A stretch of 64,000 bases of DNA from Lichtheimia corymbifera B2541 (taxonomy: Eukaryota; Mucoromycota; Mucoromycetes; Mucorales; Lichtheimiaceae): NCBI GenBank assembly GCA_000697475.1, contig JNEU01000754.1, forward strand, positions 1-64,000, read 5' to 3'. A model generated the notes under the pieces. It saw only the letters and a list, made by a program, of their open reading frames with translations. It was not told the DNA's origin and ran no database searches. The first letter of the stretch is position 1. Each line of letters begins with the position of its first letter. Below are positions 1-12,107 of the stretch, piece after piece. Made by a program: the position numbers and the translations under genes.

Positions 1-1715
1 GCTGATCAACTTTGTCTTAATAAAGAACCCACGTTTCATTTAAAGATTTTGAATGGCAGGGTATAATGTGAGGTTTACTATGATCGACGAAAATTGGGAA
101 AGCGCCGGAATCATTGAAATGCCATTTAGTATGCATTACCTTGGGATTGCCCATTTTGAACTTGAAACTTTGCAAGCAGGTTCTCTGAGTCATGCTGACC
201 AACTCCGTTCATTTAAAAACCGTAGTGTTCATTATGATGTTTCAATGAATCGGACGGTCCAAATATAGGACGGATGGAACGCAAGTAGGGTACATAGTGC
301 ACACCCCCGCGGCTGTCCATCTCCATTGTCAAATTTGGTCAGGCCGTGGTCTTCGACATGCTGATCAACTCCATTCATTTAAAAACCGCATACTTCATTA
401 TGAGAATTTTAAATGCTGGATGATCCAAATATAATAGGGGTGTAGAGTGTATAGTGCACACCCCCGCGATTGTCCACCTCCATTGTGAAACTTGGTCAGA
501 GGTTGGGCTTCGACATAGTGATCAATTTCATTCAAATAAAAACCGTACGCTTGATTGTAAAGTTTAGAGATACAGGCACCTTTATGTTCTTACATATGCT
601 GTAAGCGTGATGCTATATGATAGGTGGCCTTTGTTCATTGTCAAGTAGGTAGATCCTGATAGAGCCGAAGATGCAGAGGGACGTGTTTGTGCAACACAGC
701 TCATTTGCATGATACTTCACAATGAACAAACACCACCTATCATATAGCATCACGCTTACAGCATATGTAAGAACATAAAGGTGCCTGTATCTCTAAACTT
801 TACAATCAAGCGTACGGTTTTTATTTGAATGAAATTGATCACTATGTCGAAGCCCAACCTCTGACCAAGTTTCACAATGGAGGTGGACAATCGCGGGGGT
901 GTGCACTATACACTCTACACCCCTATTATATTTGGATCATCCAGCATTTAAAATTCTCATAATGAAGTATGCGGTTTTTAAATGAATGGAGTTGATCAGC
1001 GTGACTCATCGAAGCTTCATACCAAGTTTCATGTTCGAAATGGGGAATCCCAAGGTAATGCATACTAATCGACATCTCATGAATTTGGGCGGGTGCGGAA
1101 TTTCCGTCGGTCATAGTGAATCCCACATTATATCCTCCCATTCAACATTTTTAAATGAAGTATGAGGTCTTTATGAGAACGAAAATGATCAGCATGCCTG
1201 CGAGCACCTTGTGTGAAAGTTTCATCTGTGAAAAAAGGAATCTCGAGTCATGGGGCCGTCCAACCTACATATATTTCCATCCGTTCATCGTCGGACGCCC
1301 CCGTTTCTAATTTCATAATGAAGTATGCGGTTTTTATTTGAATGGAGTTGATCAGCATGTCGAAGACCACGGCCTGACCAAATTTGACAATGGAGATGGA
1401 CAGCCGCGGGGGTGTGCACTATGTACCCTACTTGCGTTCCATCCGTCCTATATTTGGACCGTCCGATTCATTGAAACATCATAATGAACACTACGGTTTT
1501 TAAATGAATGGAGTTGGTCAGCATGACTCAGAGAACCTGCTTGCAAAGTTTCAAGTTCAAAATGGGCAATCCCAAGATAATGCATACTAAATGGCATTTC
1601 AATGATTCCGGCGCTTTCCCAATTTTCGTCGATCATAGTAAACCTCACATTATACCCTGCCATTCAAAATCTTTAAATGAAACGTGGGTTCTTTATTAAG
1701 ACAAAGTTGATCAGC
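1..1715. repeat. Nested inverted repeat, asymmetric arms
   Basis: Bases 361-640 are the reverse complement of 720-999 (about 280-bp arms, 79-nt loop, axis at 680). Bases 1-360 are the reverse complement of 1356-1715. The right arm carries 356 extra bases (1000-1355) lying between two direct copies of a roughly 40-bp motif that start at 961 and 1317. The two arms therefore pair on two registers (coordinate sums 1360 and 1716). Because of the symmetry, nearly identical 71-codon frames appear on opposite strands (53-268 and 1448-1663). These are mirror images of the repeat, not genes. The same sequence family makes up the island at 25.5-32 kb. No transposase is visible. Confidence 0.9.
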
Positions 1716-1744
1716 ATATCCGAAAGCATCTTCTGAGCAAGTTT

Positions 1745-2260
1745 GAGGTCAATGTGAGCAATGTCAAGGTCAGGGATCAATTTACAGTGTGCATGGATTT
1801 GTCTGACAAGTGCTTGACCTATTTAATTTCCACTTCTTCCACTCTCAGTTCTTGCCTTTTCCTCTCCTCTCATTCCCAACTGTTGCTCCATTCAAGTACA
1901 GCTATCACCCTGCGAACGATTGCCCTGCTTCAACCCAACATGTCAATGCTACGAATGCCTTGATCCGAAAGACTTCGGCTGAATGGCACTTGCATGGCGT
2001 GTGCATCCCCACTACAACAACACCCGCGTTTCGTGACACTCCACCTTCTCTTGCATTCTCCTCCACCACAATCAGTCGCAACAGCGTTCATTCCAGCAGC
2101 TGCTATTAGCAAGTTTTTGTACTCAAACAGTGTTCCTTATTTGCAGCAACATGACTTGCAGCCTTTTTCAGATGGACAGTAGATAACCCTTATATAGAAG
2201 CCGCTTTATTTACATGTAGCAACTTGCTTTCAATACATACGAATTCCTGTTGATATGGAT
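1745..2260. repeat. Repeat flank shared with 31.72-32.31 kb
   Basis: This stretch follows the inverted repeat and matches, with scattered changes and small indels, the sequence right of the large inverted structure (31720-32310). It also matches the reverse complement of that structure's left flank (27110-27600). Shared landmarks are a CT-rich run around 1830-1880 and the end near 2230. The first kilobases of the window thus look like the right half of a second copy of the big composite repeat, with the left half outside the window. Confidence 0.75.
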
Positions 2261-3189
2261 ATGGATCTGAATGTTGGTTTGGAACATGGGATGGAAGGAA
2301 CTGGATATACGTATCGCGTGGGAAGGGAGCCTTGCTGTTTATGCATCCATTATCAACTTCGAACTTGATGCTATCATCCTGAACGACTGATATATCCTAC
2401 TCCATGGCAACTACAATCATCATCCTTTATGCAACCTAGCAACCTCACTACCCAACTCCATGTTTTGCAGGCTATGGATATGTTCGCCACCACACATCAG
2501 GTGGATTTTCATCCATTCACCTTTTGCATAATGTACGACCAAATGATTTAGAAACTCTCCAAAACGATGTATCTCCTTCATTGATAGAGCCACTCGTTGT
2601 ACTACCTATCAATGTATCTCATATGGAAGATGTTACTGGATTAAAGTTAATTTAACGAACACAAAGTTGCGTTGTGAGTCTTTTCTGAGGTTCTACTATA
2701 GTAAGAGGCCTTTTTTCGTGGGTGGCACGTATTGTTTGGAGAAAGATTTATGGTATGGTGATCCCAAGCACGTCGTGCACATGTTGGTCGTATCGGGTGA
2801 TGATCAATGCGCTTTGTGGCCTCTTTCGACAAGTGTGAAAAACAGCACAACGCGCGTGGCGGCATGAAACAAGGGGTTGACAACCAACAAGCGGACCTTT
2901 TACCACAATGCGTGTTCTTGGTTGGCGACCACAGGATCACAATAATTTTGTTAGCGTTATGGATGCAATAACGCACTGGCTTATTAATGCATACATGCTT
3001 AGCATTGATGACTCTTGTTGTATGGAACACCAATCACGTGTATTATTTATTGACGAATGTATCATGCAAATCGTCTCATGGAATGTGCAACGTACAAATC
3101 ACATCATCTGGAATTGACAAGGCATGATTGGCCTGAGTTTGTTGCGCGTGGAGACCAGAACCCAGATTTCATTTCTTGCATTGTAACCC
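2261..3189. other. Intergenic, no gene recognised
   Basis: Open frames up to 128 codons occur here on both strands, but none resembles a known family or has convincing splice continuity. The right part must contain the promoter and leader of the MsrA gene that follows. I see no repeat match elsewhere in the window. Confidence 0.5.
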
Positions 3190-3972
3190 ATGCTTTCTCG
3201 AACCTTTCAACTTGCTTCTCACTTGGCTCGACCTTATTCTTCTACGACAGCTATGACTGAAAAAGCTACATTTGCTGCTGGCTGCTTTTGGTATGTCGTT
3301 GACCACCACCACCATCGCTCATGAGTGGATCTGTATACGCATGGGGCTTGTGACTCATTCTGCATTTGTCATCAAGGGGTGTTGAGCATCTTTACAAGAA
3401 GCACTTTGGCAAGGATGGTATTACCACCAGAGTAGGCTATACAGGCGGCGAGGTCGATAATCCAACCTACCGTCAAGTAAGGCATATAAAAGCACGGCTT
3501 TAGGATGATGATATACTCAAATGGGACTTTTTTTTTACCTTTACCCTTTCACCAAGGTTTGTTCCGGGGATACGAATCATGCAGAAGCATTGGAGGTGAC
3601 ATTTGATCCCAAGCGTGTATCGTATGCAAGCCTTGTTGAATTCTTTTACCGAATGCATGATGCGAGTATGCTCAATTATCAAGGACCCGATGTCGGCACC
3701 CAATATCGTTCGGCTATCTTTTACCATTCGCCTGAACAAAAGCAAGTTGCTGAGGAGGTGACACAACAAGTCCAAGAGAAGCATTACAAGAGTAAAAAGA
3801 TTGTCACCCAAATCGTCCCTGCTGTTCGCTTTTATGATGCTGAAGAATATCATCAGGTAAATGGGGTCGGGGTCAATAGTAGCAACGAGGTACTCTTTAA
3901 TAACCATTGCTCAATGAATAGCTCTACCTGGAAAAGAACCCAAGTGGATATGAGGCAAGTTGCTATCATTGA
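3190..3972 (+). CDS. msrA: Peptide methionine sulfoxide reductase A
   Basis: MsrA reduces methionine-S-sulfoxide in proteins or free form, using thioredoxin, and repairs oxidised proteins. Model: join 3190-3290, 3377-3476, 3557-3856, 3922-3972; 183 aa. The family signature GCFW with its catalytic Cys lies at residues 31-34, with the Trp codon split by intron 1. It is followed by GVEH, RVGYTGG and the HAEALEV and FYRMHD segments. The tail ends YLEKNPSGYE and then a late Cys that could resolve the disulfide. The first Met gives about 20 residues rich in Ser, Arg and Leu before a second Met at residue 22. This suggests one gene serving mitochondria (long form) and cytosol (short form); the targeting is inference. 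Confidence 0.92.
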
Positions 3973-4172
3973 TCAATCGATAAACTTTAATTAACATGTT
4001 TTGTACCCCACTAGTGCCCAACCCATTTCTTGCGATGGTAATAATTGAGTTCAATAATAGGATAGTACAGTAAACCTTAGATCATGCAGCACATACGTAT
4101 CTTGGATAAAGTAACATCCTTTTTCACAATGCAATTTATTGAGCACAGACATTGTTATCCGGGAAGATTATA

Positions 4173-5310
4173 TCATGCGCCAAGGTTAGGGAATGCGCTG
4201 GGATCTGTGATGCTAATATCAATATCGACAGGCTTCCCACGGCCTGATCGTGTACCATTACCCCGTCGACCACCACCACCACCTCCTGTGCGTTGTTGAT
4301 GATGAGAAGGTTGATCAATCTCCAAATAGACCTTTTCCTTCTTGCTCTTGTTCTTGTGTTTACCCGCCGACTCCTAATTATTTTGAAACAGGTGCATAAG
4401 TCTTCACACGCTCTCACGCAATGACACGTGACATCAACAGATGATGCATGGTGTACTCATATACAAGTGCTACTTTACCTTGCCACTGAAATAAACATCC
4501 TCTTCTTTGGAGCGTTCCAACACGACTGCATTTTTCAATTGCGATGGATCCACACCTTCATTGGCTTGACGGGCTTCAGGAAGTTTGTAGCGATCATCCA
4601 TTCCACATTGTGTAGCCAAGTATTCATCCAGTGTCTTGTAGTTGGATTCGACAGGTGTTGCTGTACCAGATCCAGTCCCAATAGCTTCACCTTCAGCAGC
4701 AGGATCATTAGGAGACAAGGTATCGTTCTCACTATACATATTGTGGATGAGTGAGTGGCTGTGCCACAAGATATATAAAATCGTGCTATTATTGACACGT
4801 ACGCATCTCTTTCTGAAGCACCAGCTCTTCCCCATCCTTGATTGATTTTCTTCATGTTGTCTCTGAAACGTACATATCAAGTGTCAATCAATGCAAAAGC
4901 AGCCATGTTATAATGTACTTACTGGATACCAGTGCCACTATGTCGGTCAAATTGACGTCCACGAGTAGGTCGTAGGGTAGAATTTCCTCCTTTTGGGTGA
5001 TCAAGCACGCTACTGGTTGATGCCAGGCCACCAGCTGGTTGAGCAGAATCGGTGTTACCATAGTCAGTGGGTCCAGCACGATCACGTCCCCGTCGAGAAG
5101 GTGGAGATACTATGCTCAAGTAAGAATATTGAAACCACTGAAACAACAACGATGCTTACTAGCGACGCGAGTATGCAACTTTCGAGCAACGTCACGTTTT
5201 GAGCGTGGTGGCATAGCTTGTTTGACAGTCTTGGTATTGCCAAGTGGGTCAGTTTCTTCACGAACACCACCCATCAAGGCTTCGAATCGATTCGAAGACA
5301 GCGTAGTCAT
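4173..5310 (-). CDS. Stm1/SERBP1-family ribosome-associated protein
   Basis: Family members (yeast Stm1, animal SERBP1/HABP4) bind ribosomes and mRNA and keep idle 80S particles intact under starvation. Model, minus strand: 5310-5160, 5109-4923, 4862-4803, 4731-4479, 4373-4173; 283 aa. Visible marks are the N-terminal SNRFEALMGG, the hallmark RQFDRHSGTG block, then NQGWG, KTLDEYLA near the middle, an RG/GGG-rich run near the C-terminus and the closing ITDPSAFPNLGA typical of the family. The protein is basic, polar and largely without predicted fold, as expected. The neighbouring AGC kinase is on the same strand, but there is no reason to think they are co-regulated. The symbol is left blank because orthology to yeast STM1 versus animal SERBP1 cannot be settled by eye. 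Confidence 0.88.
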
Positions 5311-5700
5311 AATGGATACGTATGCTTTTGTGTGTGTGGGTGGGTGAGAAAAAAAAAAGAAGAGAGAGAAAGAAAGATGTGTGAATTGACAGCCTGGACC
5401 AACGCCGAGGTCATTGTCCAACTTCCGCCCTACACTGCAAACTTAAAACCGCGTGATCCCTTACTTTGGGAAAAGGAGATTCGGGAACTATCATCGCCTG
5501 GTTACTTTTTGCTTTCATGGAACAACTTTTCTTGTATTGTATTGGATGTATTAAAATGAATGACTTTTGGTATCATGCTCAACTACTAAAATATAAATAA
5601 AAGGAAGAAACAGCAATCTAGTAGGTATATATAGGCGTCTATGGAAATGCTAAAATAAACAAGGAGAAGGATGCGAATATGCAGGAAGATAGAGTAATGT
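5311..5700. other. Intergenic, Stm1-like promoter and kinase 3' end
   Basis: A purine-rich AG tract (about 5348-5375) lies just upstream of the Stm1-like start. The left side holds the 3' untranslated part of the AGC kinase gene. No coding region is supported. Confidence 0.5.
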
Positions 5701-7357
<1,657 letters not shown>

Positions 7358-7743
7358 GGAAAGGAAAAGAAAAGGAAATGAATGTAAGGGGTTGGGGGAA
7401 GTGAAGTGAATATGCTGCGGTGAGATGGTTACCCGTGAAAGAAAGAGAGACAAGGCTGATTGCATGGAGGAGTGCTATCGTTTGTGTTCCCCCCCTCCCC
7501 CAATGGCTTCCAGAATAGGCAATCACCTCCGAAAACAAGCGCACGTCCCTGATACAAACAATCAAAAGCTTGTTCATTCAAACCCTGGATGATTTATATG
7601 TATTTCTTTTCTTTGTATCTATTCCCATATTGTACTTGGACAATGCTTACCATCAAACTTGTGCATATGCACACATGAGATCCTAGGTACACCCCCTACA
7701 GCTAGATGCATATGCCATGTGATCACTGATTTGATTACTCATC
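7358..7743. other. Intergenic, divergent promoter region
   Basis: This lies between the AGC kinase start and the hypothetical ORF on the other strand. It includes a C-rich run at about 7490-7500. Frames here are shadows without family resemblance. Confidence 0.4.
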
Positions 7744-8439
7744 ATGCAACCAATACTTGGGAACTGTGTTTGTGCACAGCATCAATATCAAAAGCTCCCC
7801 GTTGTTTTAGTGTTTGTGATATCTCGCTTTTCATCAGTCAGAAATCATACCAGCACACCACTGCAGCCATTTATCATTGCGCTCTCGTCCTTGTTGATTG
7901 ATGAGCAACCTTCTTTGTTGACGCATACCAATCAACCGAACGTCACAATCCGAAAGCTCTATGTGATCGCCAAACGTAGCTTCGACGAATATCTTTCAAA
8001 AGAAGACACGTTGTTGCACAAGTATACGTGGTTCAATAGCAGTGTAAAAGTGAATCTTTCAACTGCATTGTCGCTGCTTCACAAGAACGTACCCACAATT
8101 CGACAAAGAAAAAGGACGGAGCAAGTTTTACAGGAAGGTTTAAGAATTGCTGAAGCGTTCACTCGACAACTGCAAAGTACAGAAGACGAGGAGGATGACC
8201 ATGAATCAGAAGCAGCAACATCACCACTGCCATCAAGCTCTATGTATGTTATACTTTTGTGCAAACGTGGCTTGACTCTCATCAATGGACGAGCATACTG
8301 TGGTCAACAATATACGAGGAAGACAAAAGGGCCATTTTCGATCATTGAACACTTGGGGTCTGTGAAAGGGAAAGGGACCAGTAATTCTTCCGCTAATAAC
8401 ATCATGATCATAGCCATACACCTTTCATCAACACATTGA
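7744..8439 (+). CDS. Hypothetical protein (single-exon ORF)
   Basis: An uninterrupted 231-codon frame. I do not recognise a family. The first 60 residues contain hydrophobic stretches (LPVVLVFVISRF and PFIIALSSLL) that could be a signal or membrane anchor. The middle (about 75-155) looks helical and charged, with an acidic DEEDDHES run; the last 80 residues are mixed. The frame may include a retained intron near 8243, where GTATGT occurs, so the C-terminus is uncertain. It has no obvious relation to the kinase or UbiB genes beside it. It is reported because an open frame this long is uncommon in this base composition. Confidence 0.4.
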   Translation: MQPILGNCVCAQHQYQKLPVVLVFVISRFSSVRNHTSTPLQPFIIALSSLLIDEQPSLLTHTNQPNVTIRKLYVIAKRSFDEYLSKEDTLLHKYTWFNSSVKVNLSTALSLLHKNVPTIRQRKRTEQVLQEGLRIAEAFTRQLQSTEDEEDDHESEAATSPLPSSSMYVILLCKRGLTLINGRAYCGQQYTRKTKGPFSIIEHLGSVKGKGTSNSSANNIMIIAIHLSSTH

Positions 8440-8878
8440 AATCATATATAGCTACCGTTGTTATAGTCATTTTGATACCTATTTTGCTACCCATTTTGAC
8501 AATCCAAATTTTTTAAATGCATCACAAGCACCTGCATTGAAAGAAATGCAATAGTATGTGAATATGTGATGTTTCAATTAAGAAGCATATAATGAGTAAC
8601 AAGAGTCAAAATGACAATGAGACCACAACACAATGTAGGGCAATCGAACAAGTACATATGATGGAGGGAATACATTGCTTTATTTCAACATAGTCATGAT
8701 CATCTCTGGCCATATATTATCAAGTGCAAAATGCATAGCTTTATTGTAAGCCAATGATCATCTTTTGACAGCTCGGAAAAATGATAAAGCCACTAGGCAA
8801 GTCGGCCCTGATGTCCGAATTGGATCCTTGTTATACTGCTTGCTGTTTCCACCTCCGGGACTTGTTCACTCCTTAATC
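8440..8878. other. Intergenic, UbiB kinase promoter region
   Basis: AT-rich non-coding DNA. An in-frame extension of the UbiB gene upstream to 8765 is open, but the first Met (8879) starts a typical mitochondrial presequence, so the upstream codons are taken as leader. Confidence 0.5.
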
Positions 8879-10887
8879 ATGTTTTCCAGCAGGCTGGCAT
8901 CGCTGTCCAGATGTTCAGCACGACGTTCAACTACTCTTGCATTAAGAACGACAATCCTACGTCCTCGATTCTACAGCAACAATGCACGTACACGACCATC
9001 GGTTCGATCGCTACTGGCCAAGACGATCGTGAGTGTTACAACAGTGAGCGCTGTGGGTGCTGTTGGACTCTATTACACCAATGAGGATGCTCGACATGTG
9101 ATGGTGGCGATTCAGCGTTGCAGCACAGCAGGTCTTATTGGCGCACGTGTAGCCCTTGATTATCAGAGAACGCTTTCTAAGGAATATGCCACTGAAGAAG
9201 AATACAAGCAAGCAAAACGTTCATGTCATAAGCGATGTGCCACCCGTGTGCTTGAAGGATTGCAGTCGTTGGGTGGTATCTACATCAAGCTCGGTCAGCA
9301 TGTGTCAGCTATGGTCTATATCCTCCCACCTGAATGGACCGAAACGATGGCTGTGTTGCAGGATCGTTGCGAACCCACACCCAGTGATCAAATTCGAGAA
9401 TTGTTCCTTTCGGATTATGGCCATTCAATTGATGAGATCTTTGAAGAATTCGAGTGGAAACCTATTGGCGTGGCATCCTTAGCTCAAGTGCATCGTGCAA
9501 GATTAAGAGCTGGTACCGATGGCAGGGGTCGACTTGGTAACGATGGTTGGGTCGCTGTGAAATTACAACATCCCGCCTTGGATGAATTCTGCAAAATCGA
9601 TATGGAGACAGTCTCGTTCATTTTTGATGTCATCAAGAAAGCTTTCCCTGATTTTGGATTTGCATGGTTGGTGGATGAGATGCGTGAATCGTTGCCACGT
9701 GAACTTGATTTTGTGCATGAAGCACGCAATGCCCGCTTGGTGACCCAGAACTTTGCCGATGATATCAAACATGGACGCACAGCATTGACTGTTCCTCAAG
9801 TTGTATGGGCACGTCGACGTATCTTGTGCATGGAATGTAAGTTAAGGGAGTGCAAGAGACAATCAATCTACATGGTGGCTGATGGATTTATATGGCATAT
9901 TATAGTTGTCGATGGTGCACGTATTGACGATCTTCAATACATGAAGGATCATCATATCAATCCCGCTCAAGTCTCTGCCGAATTGACTCGTATCTTTTCA
10001 AAGATGATCTTTTTACACGGGTAAGTACAATGGAGGGAAAAAAAAAGTGATGATGGACGACATGGCACTGATATATCATATACTCTCAACTCAGCTTTGT
10101 CCATTGTGATCCTCGTAAGTTGACCATTTGGATGCATTATAATGATCAATGCTAACCTGCTGTCATATTAGATCCTGGCAATGTTATTGTGCGGCCAAGC
10201 AAGAACCCTCGTACCAAGTATAATTTCGATCTTGTGCTTTTGGATCATGGTCTCTATCGCGACTTGCCGGATGAATTGCGGGTGGATTATGCACACTTGT
10301 GGACGTCATTGATCCGAGGAGATGAAAATGGCATTCGTACCTATGCCAAGCGAGTGGGAGGCACCGATACATACCAACTGTTTGCATGCATTATGACTGG
10401 CCGTGCTTGGGATACGGTGACTTCAGCCGATTTGTCGTCAGTGCGCAGCAAGGGTGAATTGAATCAAATGAGCGAAGGTGCCATGGAATGGCTTGTCGAT
10501 ATTGCTGATATTCTTGCACGATTGCCACGCGTGGTATTGCTGTTGCTCAAGACCAATGATCTTTTACGCCATGTGGATGAAGTATTGCGTTCCACCTCAA
10601 CCGATGATCATTTGACATACGTCATTATGGGTCAATACTGTGCCAAGGCCGTATGGTTGGATGCTCGTCAAAATATCCTCGATCGTATTGCAGTGATTGG
10701 ATTGAAATGGAACTTGTTCTCAATGTTGGCACACGTATGGTGGAACTACTACTCGTTGGCCGTGATATTGTGGTTGTATCAACAAGGTTCATCCTGGTCA
10801 CAAGCTTTGATCACTTTACTACAATCATTTTCCAAGGCGAAAAAGAAGATTGAGGAACGTAAACCATTGAAGAAGAGTAGTCTATGA
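8879..10887 (+). CDS. ABC1/ADCK-family atypical kinase, mitochondrial (ADCK1/Mcp2-like)
   Basis: UbiB-family proteins support coenzyme Q and lipid homeostasis in mitochondria; the ADCK1/Mcp2 branch acts in the inner membrane facing the intermembrane space. Model: 8879-9836, 9906-10020, 10095-10114, 10172-10887; 602 aa. The N-terminus is rich in Arg, Ser and Leu (cleavable presequence), followed by a likely membrane segment near residues 45-65. The invariant KxGQ motif (KLGQHVS) is at about 137-143, the VAVK lysine near 227, and the catalytic HCDPHPGNV is followed by the metal-binding LDHG. The catalytic motif is assembled from a 20-nt exon and its neighbours. Intron 1 (9837-9905) is 69 nt and lacks an in-frame stop, so its retention would add 23 residues. 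Splicing it restores MEFVDGARI, as in relatives. Confidence 0.92.
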
Positions 10888-11262
10888 TAGACGTTGCCTT
10901 GACAACAACAACATCCCAACTGTACATGTAAATTATTCCTAGTCGTTCACCCTTTTCCCACCAAACATCACCACCATCATTGCCCTAGATCCTATTCCTT
11001 TCTTATACGTGATAGATATAATATAGAATTCCCTGTTGTCAAGAGTTCTTTGTGGGGGGTACATGTCACATGGTCATACGCGGATGTGGAATCTTTTAAA
11101 AGGAAGCAGCACCAGCAAGACTATCCTGCAAACGCCTGTCTTTATTCAAAAACTACTGGAAACGATCTTCCTCTATTTTTTGTTGTCATCTCCCACCTAC
11201 CCAACTTTTTCAAAACGTCGTCTCTCGTTGTACCTATCGCTGTTTCGCTTCTTCGTGAAGTC
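10888..11262. other. Intergenic between UbiB kinase and mitofissin-like gene
   Basis: This holds the 3' end of the UbiB gene and the promoter of the small downstream gene, both on the plus strand. A 117-codon open frame spans it, but its sequence is low in family signal and overlaps the real exon in another frame. Confidence 0.4.
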
Positions 11263-11546
11263 ATGTGGAGCAAATTCCTGCATCTTACTGTGGATGCTAT
11301 GCTGGTATCCACCATTCTTGCCGGCGTCAAACGTACCGCAGGATTACAGTAATGACTCATCTCTTTCATGGTTGTGTCTTGCACCCTAGCTGATTCTCTT
11401 TTTCATCTTGTAGACCAGCAGTATCCAAAATACCCAACAAGGACATCCGAGGCTATGTGGAGAAATATCTCGAGCTTGGCGAATGGATCTTTGATAGCAC
11501 CTTGATATTGATGAACTCATCGTCCTACTTTGAAAAGAGTACCTGA
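11263..11546 (+). CDS. Mitofissin-family small protein (DUF1748, Atg44-like)
   Basis: Model: 11263-11348 and 11414-11546; 72 aa, the family's usual size. Landmarks of the former DUF1748 family are the N-terminal FLHLTVDAMLVSTILAGVKR, then GLQP, a polar middle, and the C-terminal YVEKYLELGEWIFD followed by SSSYFEK. In yeasts, Atg44 sits in the mitochondrial intermembrane space, drives membrane fission and is needed for mitophagy. That role is transferred from the family, not shown by this sequence. The intron splits a Gln codon. The gene is easily missed because neither exon is long. The upstream neighbour is also a mitochondrial protein. Confidence 0.82.
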
Positions 11547-12107
11547 TTACGTTCGAATATACAGACATTTACCATATGATATCCTTATCCTTTCTGTGTG
11601 TATCGAGAATATGATTGAAAACGGGTTCTTGGAGGGACAACATTGAAAAGTCATAAAAAGGGGGATTGTGTAGCTCTTTAATTGTCCAAAGAGGGATTGT
11701 ATCCACCGACAGTGGAGGTGCCGGATGATGATGACTGTACTCAGCAAATAACAATCGAGGTAAAAGGGGAAATGGTGTACAAGTATATTAGAGATCTCGG
11801 AAAAGGGTGTAGGCAGTGGGTGTCGGGCTCAATGAACTAGTCCCGCCCGTTTCAACCCGACAAAGAAGTTGTGTGGCCCCATCACCATGTTGAAAAAGAG
11901 CGATCATTACGCAAACAATGCCAAGAGAAATACAGAGAGAGAGAGAGAGAAAGAATATGTATTGAATGAGAAAAATGATATTAGGATGTATACAAAGTTT
12001 GGATTTCGGGCGTGAGTGTGTAATATGATACGTTGATGGTGGGAAACGGCAAATGATGGATAATGACAAGAATAATGAAGAAAGGGGAGGTTGGGTATGT
12101 TACAGCT
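11547..12107. other. Intergenic between convergent genes
   Basis: This separates the 3' ends of the mitofissin-like and WRKY-like genes. It contains a GA microsatellite at about 11934-11951 and otherwise no structure that I can support. Confidence 0.5.

Noticed and set aside
53..1663. Two nearly identical 71-codon ORFs on opposite strands (53-268 and 1448-1663) as a duplicated gene
   Set aside because: They are mirror images of the inverted-repeat arms. The module also occurs at 27.7 and 31.5 kb with broken frames, so no protein is conserved.
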